Source: Liolophura sinensis (lineage: Eukaryota; Mollusca; Polyplacophora; Chitonida; Chitonidae). From it: a stretch of DNA of 64,000 nucleotides. This document shows positions 36,401 to 50,684 of the stretch, one piece after another. The notes under the pieces were generated by a model. That model saw nothing but the letters and a program-made list of their open reading frames with translations, was not told the origin of the DNA and made no database searches. The stretch covers positions 46,910,645 through 46,974,644 of the forward strand of contig NC_088302.1 in NCBI RefSeq assembly GCF_032854445.1. The letters run 5' to 3'. Position numbers and translations under genes: made by a program. Each line of letters begins with the position of its first letter. The stretch's first letter is position 1.

Positions 36401-39400
36401 AACAGATGATCAAGCTTTTTAACTCCAGGCTACCAGGAGCAGCTTATAGCGCATTATATCACACTTATTTCACCAGGTTCATATCCCTGGCCTTTGGGTA
36501 AAGTGCTGAGCTTGTCACAATCAGTTTGCCACTGGTTTTCTTTCACCATCACATATGTGAAATTAATCTCATCATGGCTTATAACACTTTGACAAGTCAG
36601 GTAAACAAAAAGTAGAAGAAAAAACAGAGCTTTCCAGGTTACATCTGTGTGGTAAAATGAGCTATGTGTTGGGTTCTGCATCAACATTTAACAATTGCTG
36701 TAACGTCTTATCTCAGCAAATAGTCTAAATGTACATCTATTTTGTTAGTCTTAACAAAAGCAAGGAAATATTACAGTACCCATGGCTGTTGACAATCTGG
36801 AGTGGCACATAACATTTATCTCTTGGTTTGGTCCATTCCTCCCAGAGTAGGGGTGTCATGTGACTGTACAAGGTTTTGTATCTTGTGGTGATGATCCTTT
36901 TGCAGTAACCAAGAATATCTGCAAATATGATGGACTTTAGTATATTAAAAGAGGTAGCAGGATGATTTGAGTGAATTAAAAAAAAATACATCCAAAACAA
37001 TGGTTTTTTTTTTCTTCATGTTCATTTTTTTTTTTTTACTAGATAATGATAAAATTAACCAGAAGTTTAAGGTGGGCTTTATGTTACACTTTAGATGTGG
37101 CCAGTAAAAGTCAATTTGGGATAGTTAAATGCACATCAGCAATTCAGCAAATTACAAGAGGATTGTTGCCTAACTGAATTAGTCCTGTACCTGATTTGTT
37201 GGCCAACCCCTGCTGGTATATTTGGTCTCTAGCCTTGACAATGATGCTGTACACTGTGGTATATTTGTCCTTGATGCTTTCACAAAACAACTGCAAACAA
37301 ACATGAAATCACATACAGGAGTTAGTATGGTTTGTTTCTGACACATACAGAAGTTAGTATGGTTTGTTTCTGACACATACAGAAGTTAGTATGGTTTGTT
37401 TCTGGCACATACAGAAGTTAGTATGGTTTGTTTCTGGCACATACAGAAGTTAGTATGGCTTGTTTCTAACACATACAGAAGTTAGTATGGTTTGTTTCTG
37501 ACACATACAGAAGTTAGTGTGGTTTGTTTCTGACACATACACAAGTTAGTATGGTTTGTTTCTGACACATACAGATGTTAGTATGGCTTGTATCTGACAC
37601 ATACAGAAGTTGGTATGGTTTGTTTCTGACATATACAGAAGTTAGTATGGTTTGTTTCTGACACATACAGAAGTTAGTATGGTTTGTTTCTGACACATAC
37701 AGAAGTTAGTGTGGTTTGTTTCTGACACATACAGAAGTTAGTATGGTTTGTTTCTGACACATACAGAAGTTAATATGCTTTGTTTCTGACACATACAGAA
37801 GTTAATATGGTTTGTTTCTGACACGTACAGAAATTAATATGGTTTGTTTCTGACACATACACAAGATAGTATGGTTTGTTTTTAACACATACAGAAGTTA
37901 GTATGGTTTGTTTCTGACACATACACAAGTTAGTATGGTTTGTTTTTAACACATACAGAAGTTAGTATGGTTTGTTTCTGACACATACAGAAGTTAGTAT
38001 GGTTTGTTTCTGACACATACACAAGTTAGTATGGTTTGTTTCTGACACATACAGAAGTTAATATGGTTTGTTTCTTCACGTCCGTACAGTTAGTGCTTTG
38101 ATTGGAGAAAATTCAATCGAAAGTTGCTTGAAGAGCTATCAGCATGACTACTTTTGTGTTCTTTGTTGAATACAGGATGACAAATTGAACAATCTTTCGT
38201 GGGAGTCAAATCTCAGTTGATGACTGTGTTAAAGTAATTTGAGCAATTTGGAATGATTCTAGACCAGTGACGTCTAATAAATTGCACTTAACATCACATT
38301 TTTTGCATCTAGTTCTGCTTTATGTAGTCATGGTGCTTTTGAGCATGTAGTTTGTTACTATTTAAGCATTTATATAAACAGAATAAAATCCTAACTGAGG
38401 TATATTGACGAGGCCTTATTTCATTGGTTACGTGTGACCATTTGCCAACATTGACACTGTTGTCTTTGCTCTAGGTTTACTCTCTACCCATCTTTAAAGC
38501 AAAAACAATAAATATTCAGTCTCCCAGTGTTCTTAATGTTCTTAATTTTAAAAGAATGAATATTTCGGTATTCAAACTATGCCTTCTAACACTGCGCATG
38601 AGTTACCTTGAAGGCTTGCTTGTTGGTTGACTTCTGAATAATGTTAATCAGGAATCTCATTTTGGGAGCATTTTTATGGATGGAGAGGATTCTCTTTCTC
38701 TGAGCTTCATCTATCACAGAGCTGTTCTGGAGGAAGTCCAGAGTGTCCTCGACCTGGATAGACTCTATCAGGAACTTGAAGGTCTTATTCAGCACTATGA
38801 TGTCTTCCTGAGGGATACCTTCTCCTGGAAGTGAGAATTACACAAGTCTAGGCCTAATGAACTGATGATAAAATGTACCTGAGAACTTTATCTTAAATGC
38901 TTATTATCAAATGGCTCTCATGGGTTTTCCCCTGGCTCTGCTCATTGCTCCCACCCCAATGCTGGCCGCCCTTATATACGTCAGTGAAATATTGAGTACA
39001 GTGTAAAACACCAATCAAACAAAGAAAGAAAGAAATCAATGACTCAGTAGACCAAACCTTTGTTTTATAGCTCCGTAGCCATGACAATGAGATATTGTTT
39101 GAATTCAGCTATTTCTGCCGGGAATAAGGAAAGGGCTAAAAAATCAGGTTTATTCCAGACTTCCATTCTGCAGTGTCCCATTCTGCATCATTGACTATAG
39201 CTTTGATCAAAAGGTTGGTTTCTGGTCTTAAAGATTAGATAAGACAGTATTTTCAAGGACATTGAATGAGTACAGTTTTGAGAGTACTGAACTTTTTTGA
39301 TTGTTCTACAGACTTACATGTTTCCATATATGTGTGTGGTTGCTTAATGTATTTGTTAAAGTAGGTAATTGCATGGTTTGTCACAACCTGGTTACCTTCA

Positions 39401-42400
39401 CTTGTAACTCTGTCCAACATTGATAGATTCCAAAATGCAAGCGATGCTGTGATTTACCCTACTAGAGATCTGTTTACAACATGGTCTTTCGGCAAATATT
39501 AAATCCAATGTATCACTTCAGGTGGCCAATGTGGTTGAAGTACCAGTGCAGTGCGATGACCCAGGAGCCTCTCATCAATGTAGCTGCTATGAGTTCAAGT
39601 CCAGCTCATGCTGGCTCCCTCTCCCCTGTCATACATGGGAAGGTTTGTCAGCAACATGCAGATGGTCGTAGTTAATGCTCTCTTCTGTCGCTTAAGTAAA
39701 ATATTCTTGAGTGCAACGTAAAACATCAATCAAATAAATAAATGAATTGTTTTAGATCACCTATCATTATTAGAAAGTTGATATTTCATATCATAATTTT
39801 TCCAGCCGTTACTCACATGTTGATTGATTCATGCTCATCCGAATTTAAAACCACAAATAATCAGAAATTACTAGAATGTTCAAACATGTTAAAAAGTGGA
39901 TATCTAGATTTGTCTTTAATTGAGACAGATTACTGTGATTAAGATATATTATGATTAAAAGTGACATCTAATTAAAGGTTGGTTTTGATCCATACTCAAC
40001 AGGGGTATTAGTTAAAATCTATACCTGAATGTTCTTCATGAGGGATGTCTTTAAATGGCGACATGGAGCTCCTCTGCTTCAGCAGCTTGCTTTTGTTGTC
40101 CACCTCAGTCCTTTCCACCAGTTGCTCTTTTTTCTTCTGAAGCTGTTGAATGAACTGGTTCTGCATGAATTCTGTTGTCAAAATTTCGCTCTCCACACGA
40201 TGGATTTTCCTCTTCCCTTCCGCACCTCCGAGGCGAAAAATTGCACCTGTAGTAAGCTCCCATAATTTTTTATATGTCTCTTCGCTTAAAGAATCAGCAG
40301 TGCACAAGTTATCCTTGGCTACTTTTAATCGCGTGATGTCAGCACTGAGGCTCTCATCTTCTGGTAGAGGCTCTTTACACCAGCCTCCAGGGTAAGGGGA
40401 GCTCATATGACAGATATTCTGCAGCAGTACAACCAGCATGTCAAAGTCGAATTTGTTTGACGAGATGTTCCGCTGCTCCGAAGGGTACATCTGTTCCCAC
40501 TCTGCCTTGGTTATCCGCCCTTGACTCAAAAGTTTCCCCACAGTGTTGCGCATTTCTAGTCTGTTGATGTTTTTCTTTAGGTTCATTGGTGAATAAAAGC
40601 AGTCAAATGTAACCCTCAGAGCAGTGGTTCCAGCATCCCCCACGAGCCAGCAAAGCCGCGCCAAGCGCTCACGACCTGTGGCCGTCATGTTTTCTGCAAG
40701 AGTGAATACTACCTGCATCAAGTTAAACAATTTTTTTTCATATCATATGACTTGTTTGTCCTTTAGCGTACTGTAATTAAAATTATAATCCCAAATTAAG
40801 TCTTAATTGCAGTGGAGATTTCCAACAACAGATTATACGTGAACAGCTAGTTTACAGAACATTTTTGGTGATGTGTTTGAAAGCAATGGCAAAGAAGTAA
40901 ATACAGGCAATAAACCAATAAAAATTTCTGGAGACATCACTGACCCATACAAAGGTTCAGAAGAACACTGGGTTCTGATCTAGTTAGCTTGATATTTATG
41001 GATAGTTTTAAGACAATTAAGACAAGTTAATATGTTAAAAGACACTTTACGTTTGTAATGGAAACAAGTTGTTCATTAATTGATATAAAAGTGTGGAAAA
41101 ACTTACCGTTATTGCAAGAGCACCCTTCAGTGGAAAGGCTGTATCGAAGGAGAGTCCTGTAAACATGAAACAAATTTGGAACGAGGCACTAGCCAGTATG
41201 AATTATTCAAATTTGGCCTTTGGAAACCTGCTGGTAAAAGGTCCTCCACCATTCTGTTGTCCAAACAAGTGCGTCTATCATACTGGGAGATTGAAGTTTT
41301 ATTGGACTGGAATGCAAAAGGGATCAGGGTTTACACTAGTGACCTCTGAGCAGAGCAACTTTTGACTGAATTCTCAACAGGGCACTGTGAACAAATGTTT
41401 GCCCGTATACATGTAGACATATGTAGCATATACTTATGTGTGTGTAGGTATAGGAGTGAACTTTGTGGACTCTCCAAATTAAATCATGTTTGACAGATAT
41501 GAACAGATTTTGGCTGGCTTCCAGCTGAGACAGTGGTCTCTCTTTGAAGGTCATTCCTACCACACTAATATGTGTCATTTAGCAGCAGAAAGCTTTCCTT
41601 ACTGTTCAATCAAACAAGATGAAAGAAAATCTTTCATTATTAATGAAGAAGAAAAAGTACTTAGTGATTGAGTGTATGAAGAAATGTGCTGAAAACACTG
41701 GATTGTGGTTATTAAAGGTATAAATGTAGATTGGACATATAGATTTGAAATTTTTATAACTATAAAGCATAGAGCTGGTTTTATCACCCTTTTCCTTATT
41801 TATTTGTGCATATTTCAGTACAATTTATGCGTCTTTATGTGTGAAGTTTGCATAGAAAATGCCGCGAAAACAGACTTTAATAGTGTTGTAATAACCCTAC
41901 ATGTACATGTACCTTTGGGCACAATAATGCACCCAAAATATGATCTATACACACATCAGAGATAAGCAAAACGCCTGGAGAGCTTATAAGGGAAACACTA
42001 AGTGTACATTTATATGTTTTTAACAAATGTAGATGGGGTCCATGTTCTAGTCTCTTTCTCTCTCTTTTTATTTTGTTATTTTGTTTTTTATTTTAATTTA
42101 TTTATTTTTTATCATTAACTGCCCTCTCCTGGCAGCTTAGACGTTTCAATGTACATGGTCATATTGATAAGCAGCATTATATGGACATACCCACACCTGG
42201 AAAAATATTCACTACATGTAAGTAAAAAGTTTTGAGGTGACTATTAAGTGAATATTAAGTATAATATTAGATATTATAGGTCAAAAAATCCCCTTTTCAT
42301 TATTATTAAAATTAATGTTTTCACAGGCCTCTGTTATTGTTTACAATTTTTTTTTTTTTTTTTTTTTTTTCAAATCTTAAAAATCTGTAATCCCAAATTC

Positions 42401-45400
42401 TCCAAACCATATTTTGGTTGTACCCTCTTCTGATTTATAACAGTTGTTCCCAGATATTTAGGGAGTTTACTCATTCATGTAAGTAACAGTGTCTGTTCAC
42501 ACTCACAATAGATCCACTGTTCACGGATCCTTACCTTGTTCAGTTGACAGCGTGTGTTTGTTTACAGGTGGGTGACTAGCTTTATAGTCAGGTGGGCTCA
42601 ACGGTTGTTAGGTCAACAGACCACCCCCCACTCAGGTCTTAGTCTGGGAAGACCTTTAACTTTTCTCAGCATTACAATACATCTATCATTGCCCATTGTC
42701 CCCGCCCATTTGATGAGATTGACAGGCCAGGTGTGAACACTTGAAGCTTTTCTCGAGCAGCCAAGTGAAACTTTATACGTACTCTCCAAAATTACGTTAT
42801 TTCCTGATGAAATACATGGCTACATTTGATCTGCTTCACCGGAGTCTTAAGTTGCATGTTCATTACAACGAAAGTTCACCAGAGTGGCAGAATAAAGATT
42901 TGTTATTGCAGTAGATATTGGGTCTGGTTTCCTCTATCCATAGACCTGACTGCCTTGCTAGATGTGAAACATTCAATTAGCATGGGGTTAAACACGAGTA
43001 TTGTGTCTGGTTTCCTCTATCCATAGACCTGACTGCCGTGTTAGATGTGAAGCATTCCATTAGCATGGGGTTAAACACCAGTATTGGGTCTGGTTTCCTC
43101 TATTTATAGACCTGACTGCCTTGTTAGATGTGAAGCATTCCATTAGCATGGGGTTAAACACCAGTATTGGGTCTGGTTTCCTCTATCCATAGACCTGACT
43201 GCCTTGTTAGATGTGAAACATTCAATTAGCATGGGGTTAAACACCAGTATTGGGTCTGGTTTCCTTTATCCATAGACCTGACTGCCTTGTTAGGTGTGAA
43301 ACATTCCATTAGCATGAGGTTAAACACCAGTAAAATCATTATAAATAAATGAAGGTTTATTGCAAATACTTTTTACACCTTGGTTGATGTCTGTCTGCCT
43401 GTTTGATTTTCTGCCTGTTTGATTGTCTGTCTGTCTGTCTACTAGTCTATATACATCTACATGGACATCACAGCTGATCTATACTACAGTTTTGAATATA
43501 TTATTTTAATGGTGTAGAGGTAGTTGCTGGATGGGTGGTCTGGGGTCTTTTTAACCGTCAAGACCTCACCCTCTTTCCAGTTTAGGTATAGGAGGGCACA
43601 TATTTGTATGGAGCCATTATTGGCTGAACTGCAATGTAATCAGGTTGCTGATGTCATGTGCACCTCAGCCAGGGGTATGTTTCCAGTTTGATTTATCTGT
43701 AGCATTAGAAAGTTTATGTCAGTCAGTCAGTAATAACTCGCTCACACAGTGGATGGTTCCACAAATTTCAAAGACTTGAGTTATCGCCTGTAACGAGTAT
43801 GATTGCAACATCATCCTTATTTCCTGGGGAAAATGTTCGTTACTAGCGTGTGCATAATTATTGTCTTTTCCATTAAACGCTTGTAAGACGTGATAAAAAA
43901 ATAAGATATCTTTCCGATGTCTAATGTAGATGCTTAGACAAGGTACCTGGATACCCTGATTTACCATGATAGTGGTATAAAGCAACACCAAATTAAGGTG
44001 CATCTGAAAAAAGACAAGCTTTTACTTTATAAAATATCAACATGTGTAAACACAACTGTATGTAGTGGATCAGACATCAGAGGATGGAATGATGCCATCC
44101 AAATAAGTGTGCTAATTAAATGCTATGACTTCAAGATGCTTTGATGTTAAAAACAATGTGATGTTTATTCTGCAGTATTTATGGTGTATTAGTTTAATGT
44201 TACAGCCCCATAGAATGGAGCCTTAATATAAGTACATTTCCACTCCAATCCATGGAAGCTATCTTACACAATACCTGTACATGCAACATTACATGCAGGT
44301 GTACTCAAAAAGAGTTCCATAACTTCTGAACATGAAAATGAACATATTGATCTTTTACCATGTATCCAACAACGTAGGCTCCTAATCCTGTGGGATTACG
44401 CTTCCTGTCTGATTAGACCTGTGATCAGTTTTCTGGATGAAGTTTAAACAGATATTATACAGACACAACAAGGTTTGTACAGGTTTTACATGTAATGGCT
44501 CGAAAGTTGTAAAGCATTGTTTGGATGAGATTTGGCTTTCTATCAGTATACAAACTTTTTGTAGGCCAGCATTAAGGAAAATCCTGGAGCATGATGATAC
44601 ACCTGGTAAACGCATGGTGCTGTGTATTAGTGATGTCATTTTCTGTGGGGGAAGGGACAGCTCAGCCACCCAGGGGACTGATACACCTGGTAAACCTGGT
44701 AAACTCTCCCAGGTAAGGGAATAATCACTGTTACTTACCTTTATGTGTGGAAGTCCATTCATATGTCGTCGTCACTATACTTCCTTAAATATGTTGTCAG
44801 CTGGACACTGTACCCATGTGCTTCTTACTTGTCCTTATGCTCTGTTAAAGTATTGACATATACATGTACATGCTGCTTCCATGACAATTCTGTTACAAAC
44901 AGTGTCATTTATATTAATTTTATTAGCTTTTAATGGTACTGATTATCATATAAGAGTGTCACACTTTGAATAATTATATGCATGTACATGTATCTCATAT
45001 GTTTCCCTTTGAAACGGAGATATACCATTTTTGTGAGTTTCTCGTGTATACTATCCTACATGTATAATAAAGCACTCACCTGTATAGTGAGACAAACCAT
45101 GGAGGGTTTCTGAATCCCACAATGTAGTTATCTATATGGTTCTTCAGGTGGAGTTAGAATTGACAGATGGCTGGTACTGCATCCGAGCTGTGGTTGACAC
45201 ACCTTTGCAAGAACTAATTAAAACAGGTAGACTGGAGCGTGGGGATAAGCTCTGTGTGTGTGGTACAGAACTGACAGGTAGTGAGGAGCCAGCCAACCCG
45301 CTTCAGGTGAGCTGATAAGGGCATTTATTATTTACCAGACAACATCAGACAGACATGAGCATTAGCAGTTCCCATGTTTTATCATGGGTACTGTAAAACT

Positions 45401-48400
45401 TGATTGTTCACATATGCATTATTGAACTGCATTAGTTATTAAGAGGGCAAATTGGCTACCATTTCATTGCAAATGGTTAATTTTGATTTCACCTTGTTTG
45501 CTCTGATTTTTGTTACTTTAAAGTACCATCTGATTTAGCTGTTTCTAACAATTCTGGACATAAAAAGGAGGGTTTATACTCGTTTACTCTTTTATATACA
45601 TTTTTTTTTCATCAGGATTAAATAAGTAAGATTATCGTGTTAGATAAACAAGGTATAAGATGAAGACACACTGAGGACTTACATGCACAATATAATTGTA
45701 TGTCTGGCCAGTATTGATAATTAACACTAGTGCAGTAGCAATTGAAATGATTATATCTGCCACATGGTGTAGATGGCATGCCTCTACTTTATATAGCATT
45801 CAGTCGACAACCAAGGAAAGTGTGCCAGTATCAAAGGCTATTTGTGATGTCGTCAGATACTTGATCCTGAATGACCCAGGAGCCTCTCACCAATGTGGTC
45901 GCTGTGCGTTCAAGTCCAGCTCATGGCCGTACGTGGGAAGGTCTACCAGCAACCTGCGGATGGTCGTGGGTTTTCCCTGAGCTCTGCCTGGTTTCCTCCC
46001 ACCATAATGCTTGCCACTGTTGTATAAGTGAAATATTGTGTGGCATAAAACACCAATCAAATAAATAAATAGATAAATAAATAACTTCAACCTGGTATCT
46101 TCAACATGGCATTCCAGTCATGCAGCACAACAAATGTTATGATGATCTTGTGTCAGTTATTGTATTTGTTTTGATTACAGGCTCCATCTACTGCCAGACT
46201 GAAACTGTGTGCTAACTCCACGAGGAAGGCCCGCTGGGACAGTAAGCTTGGGTACCAGCCAGATCCCCGCCCCTTCTCCCTGGCCCTGTCCGGTCTGTTA
46301 GCGGAAGGGGGCACTGTCCCTGCAGTAGATGTGGTGGTTGCAAGGGTCTACCCAAAGATGGTAAAACATGTATATTTTAGTAATAGTTTGTGACCAGTTC
46401 CACAAAGCCTTTCCTAACTTATTTGTTGTTTTTTGTCTTTGAAAACTAAAATTTTGACCCCTACATAAATTTTGTCTTAAGATAGATTTTTAAAAAATTT
46501 TAACTTCCAGAGCCAAAAACTTAGCATTGTGACAAGGTGTTAAATTTAGACTCCAGTCAGAAATGGTTTTACATTGGTGATCATCTGTTCAGTGTATTTG
46601 TTGCATGGTGAAAATTAGAAAATTTTGATAATGAAGAACTTTAAGATTCAGATAAATGATTTAGATTGATGCTTTTATGCCAGTGCTTAAGTTTTCTGAT
46701 AAGAAAATCAAACTTCTCCAAAAATCTCTTAATTGGCCCTATAATGTGGATGAATAAATAAATCAGAAGATTGAGCCAAAGGTTTCACTTGAAAAAGGAT
46801 TAACTTTGTTTGATAATAGTAATGGTAGTTGTTCAGAAGAGGACTGGAAAATCACTTAAATGCGTCTTTGATGTGGCACTTATGGTCAGAATTGTACACA
46901 TGTGATTGGGTTTTGTAAAGGCATACAAGAACCTCTGCATCTTTTTTAATGTTCAGTGATTTTCTTTTTGCAAATAACGAAATGAAAACAGAAAACAAAG
47001 GATAGGGAGTATTATGGGAGAGCAAAAAAGAAATGGAAAACATTTTATCCTGTTTTGTAGTTTTTTGAAAAGCTATCTGATGGAAGGTCTGTGTTCCGAA
47101 ATGTCAGAGCGGAGCAGAAGGCTGACACAGCTTACAGGAGGAAGGCTGAGATGGTCATGGAACAGCTGTACAACAAGCTACAGCAGGAACTGGAGCTCCA
47201 GGAAGAGAACAATGGTAGATTTGCATTACACATGGTATTTTGTCACTCCATTGATTTGTTGTGCTCAAAGGGCATGGATACAAATTGTTCTTAAACCCCA
47301 ATACACAGGATAATTATCCAGGAGCCACTCCCCTATTAGGTCACAGTGAGTTCAAGTCCAGTTCAAGCTGACTTCTTCTCTGGTCGCATGTGGGAAAGTC
47401 TTCAACAACTTGCAAATGGTCATTGGATTTCTAACAGGCTCTCCCTGGTTTCCGGACACCATAATGCTGGCCATGTAGTATGTGAAATATTGAAATGTAT
47501 GAAAATAATTTTTTTTGTATTTTAATATATGGGATGATTTCAGATAAGCCAAGGCGAGGTAAACAGAAGAAGCAACTGAAGGTGTCTGAAATAGAGTCCT
47601 TATGTACAGGTCAAGAGATATATGAGGTTATCAGTAGTTCTCTGGAACCCCATACTATAGAGGTAAAGAATTACTGTAGTGAGGATAAAAATGTGTTCAA
47701 GCCAAGAGATATATTAGGTTGTCAGTAGTTCTCTGCAACCTCCATTCAGTGAGGTAAAGAGCTACTTTAGTGAGTGTGAAAACTGTGTATGAACCAAGTC
47801 AGTAGATCTGTGGAAAACCATACATCAGAGGTAAAGAACTGGGCCTAGTTTCACAAAGATGGTGTACATGTACGATAATCGCACATATAGGACAATAGTA
47901 CGGTAGTACATGCAAAATATCGTACGATATGGACGATAAAAAAATGTCGTACACAGCTCTGTGAAACTGGGCCCTGGCCAGTCTTTCACAAAACTTAGTA
48001 AATCAATTTTTCAAAACTTTTCTACTAACGGAAGTGACTTCGCCCTATGGCTTTATAACCCAGACAACGTCTGTTACGAAAAAAGATACAAGACTTGTAA
48101 AGTTTTGTGAAAGTGGTCCCTACTGTAGTGAGGGTAAAAACTGTGTACAGGCCGCAAGATATGAGGTTGTCAGTAGTTCTCTGGAACCCCATTCAGTGAG
48201 GTAAAGAACTACTGTAGTGAGGATAAAAACTGTGTACAGACCAGACGATGCATGAGACTATGAATAGTTCTTTGGAACCTAACACATCAGAAATAAAGAA
48301 CTGTTGTAGTAAGGGTCAAATCTGAGCCGGTTTAAATTGAAGCCAGTTGTAAAAATGCATGTGTTCACACAACCATGTGGCAAAGACAGTTTTTAGCCAG

Positions 48401-50639
48401 TTCAGGAATTTGCCATGCACACGGTCACATTTAGACCGATTTAGGAATTGCAATGTCATCCTGACCTCCACGTATCCGGAGAATTTAATCCAGTTACCAT
48501 TCACAGGACACAGATAAACCAGCTCAAGACCTGAAACTGGCTTAAAGCCACCTCACTAGCAGAGGCAAATAAACCGGCTGGCTTAAGCTGGCTTAAAGCC
48601 ACCTCACTAGCAGAGGCAAATAAACCGGCTGGCTCAAACTGGCTTAAAGCCACCTCACTAGCAGAGGCAAATAAACCAGCTGGCTTAAAGCCACCTCACT
48701 AGCAGAGGCAAATAAACCGGCTGGCTCAAACTGGCTTAAAGCCACCTCACTAGCAGAGGCAAATAAACCGGCTGGCTTAAACTGGCTTAAAGCCACCTCA
48801 CTAGCAGAGGCAAATAAACCGGCTGGCTTAAACTGGCTTAAAGCCATCTCACTAGCAGAGGCAAATAAACCGGCTGGCTCAAACTGGCTTAAAGCCACCT
48901 CACTAGCAGAGGCAAATAAACCGGCTGGCTCAAACTGGCTTAAAGCCACCTCACTAGCAGAGGCAAATAAACCGGCTGGCTTAAACTGGCTCAAAGCCAC
49001 TTTCTCATCAAAACTGTCTTAAATTTGCCAGTGTGAACGTGGCATTTGAGACTCTTTTGATGATGGTTTGATAATCATTGTATCCTTTTGTTCATAAGCG
49101 AATAGTGGGCTGCTGTGATTGCCTAGATTATGTGGAACAGGGCTGAACTTCAGAGAGTAAATACAAATTTGTGGTTTTTCAGATGGCCCTGAGCAAACAC
49201 CAGGTGGCACTGCTTCAGAAACACCGCCAGGAACTGATGGACCAAAAACGACAGCAGCTTCAGGCTGATTTCCAGAAGGCTCTGAAAGAAAAACAGGAGG
49301 TAGGTATCCAAGTCCTGATCACATTTTGTACACCAAGTGAAACGAGTGAAAGTTATTTATTTGATTAGTGTTTGATGTAGGGCTCAAAAACCTATAACCT
49401 GTATAAATGACACATTAATAGATTAAAACATACAACCTCATTGGAGACGATCACCGAAGTGATAAGACTTAACTTCTTATATCCTTGAGTGTAACAGAAC
49501 CTTCCAAGTTATTGTTTTAATTTCTGTAACAATGTATGGTGAAAGCAAACTTCAATTAATCAGTCGATCATTGGATCATTTCTTTGCCCTCAGAGTCAAC
49601 CTGTGAGAAGTGTGGTACCTCTCCTCAAGGTCAGAGTTGCTGGCTGTCATCTGCTGGATGTGGATGCTAAGCTCAGTAAGATTCCTGGGGTTAATGGTAC
49701 CTGGATTAAATTGAGTGGGATGGGAGGGGGCAGTTTCTCAGAGCTCTCACAGCATCTTGTGTACAACTTGATATCTTCGATACTTGTCCATTTGTAGTTA
49801 TTGACACAAAATACTATGCAGGTCTTTAAGAGGGGCCTGACATTCTTGAAAACGGAAAAACCAGTATTGTTCAAGTCCATGTAAATATAATATCATATCA
49901 GAGCCACTTGACCTAAGTAGCCTTGGACTGTTGCTATGTATTACGTACAGTATGAGTCATAATCCCCTTTCTCCAAATACTCCAGGCATGTTTTCAAAAA
50001 TATCAAGCCCTATTTTCAGATTTGCTGTTTTTTTTAGTACTGTTAAACTTGAGCAGAAACCACAGCTTTGTGTATGTAAGGTTATAAGTTCACTTGTACC
50101 TAAAGCAGCTGAACAGTATCTTTGTTCTGGCAGTCACTGTCACTCAACAAGTCATTATCTAAATAAATAACTACACTATTTAAGAACAATCTGTAATCTT
50201 CCCTGGTACTTTTCAGCCTGCTTGCTTACAATATGGAGACCGTCTGAAGATGTACAGAATCTGTTGATGGAAGGGAAGAGACTTCGGATCTATAACCTCA
50301 CAGTCGGTGCTGCCAGGTAAACTGTTGCTCAACTTACCCTCAGCAAATCTCGAAATTGAAGAAGTTTTGGATCAAACCTGCGTTTGAGTTATCCATCCTA
50401 AAGACATTCAAAAGGGTACTTGTCTGCTGCCTTACTTGGCACTCAGCACTGAGAGGTTAGAGCAAATAAACAGGACTGGTTGGCCCACTGTCAGTATAAT
50501 GTGACTGGGCTGGGATGTCATGTCTGATGTCTTTGGCATGAAAATTTAGTGGCAGCACTTTGGTGGCATGGACTTGCCCTGCCACAAAAAGGCACAGTAT
50601 ATGTTTACTTGTGTGTGTGCGTGTGTGTGTGTATATATA

Positions 50640-50684
<45 letters not shown>

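Larger units (their letters stand above)
33701..44564 (+). other. BRCA2: Giant BRCA2 intron (coding exons 12-13) hosting an antisense gene
   Basis: The donor GTACGT at 33701 follows codon phase 2, and the acceptor GTAG at 44561-44564 restores phase, giving Arg across the junction and then PALRKILEHDD (vertebrate RSRRSAIKKIMERDD). The 10,864-bp intron contains the complete NLR gene at 34098-40688 on the other strand, a 32-bp minisatellite, an 83-bp minisatellite, SINEs and a poly-T run at 42345-42370. Outside the NLR gene I see no coding exon in it. Confidence 0.93.
47061..49299 (+). other. BRCA2: BRCA2 coding exons 16-18: tower
   Basis: Residues ~2842-2971 form a charged, long-helical segment: coding exon 16 (47061-47214) has YRRKAEMVMEQLYNKLQQEL; exon 17 (47544-47662) has ESLCTGQEIYEVISSS, the tower tip in vertebrates (LQDGAELYEAVKNAA); exon 18 (49183-49299) has LLQKHRQELMDQKRQQLQAD, the return helix. 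The tower projects from OB2 and contributes to DNA binding. Confidence 0.95.

Noticed and set aside
37179-37952. Minus-strand frames rich in a QKQTILT-type repeat
   Set aside because: They translate the 32-bp minisatellite; the frame shifts every unit and they lie in an NLR intron.
48644-49000. Minus-strand frame with a 17-residue periodic repeat
   Set aside because: Produced by the 51-bp tandem array inside a BRCA2 intron.
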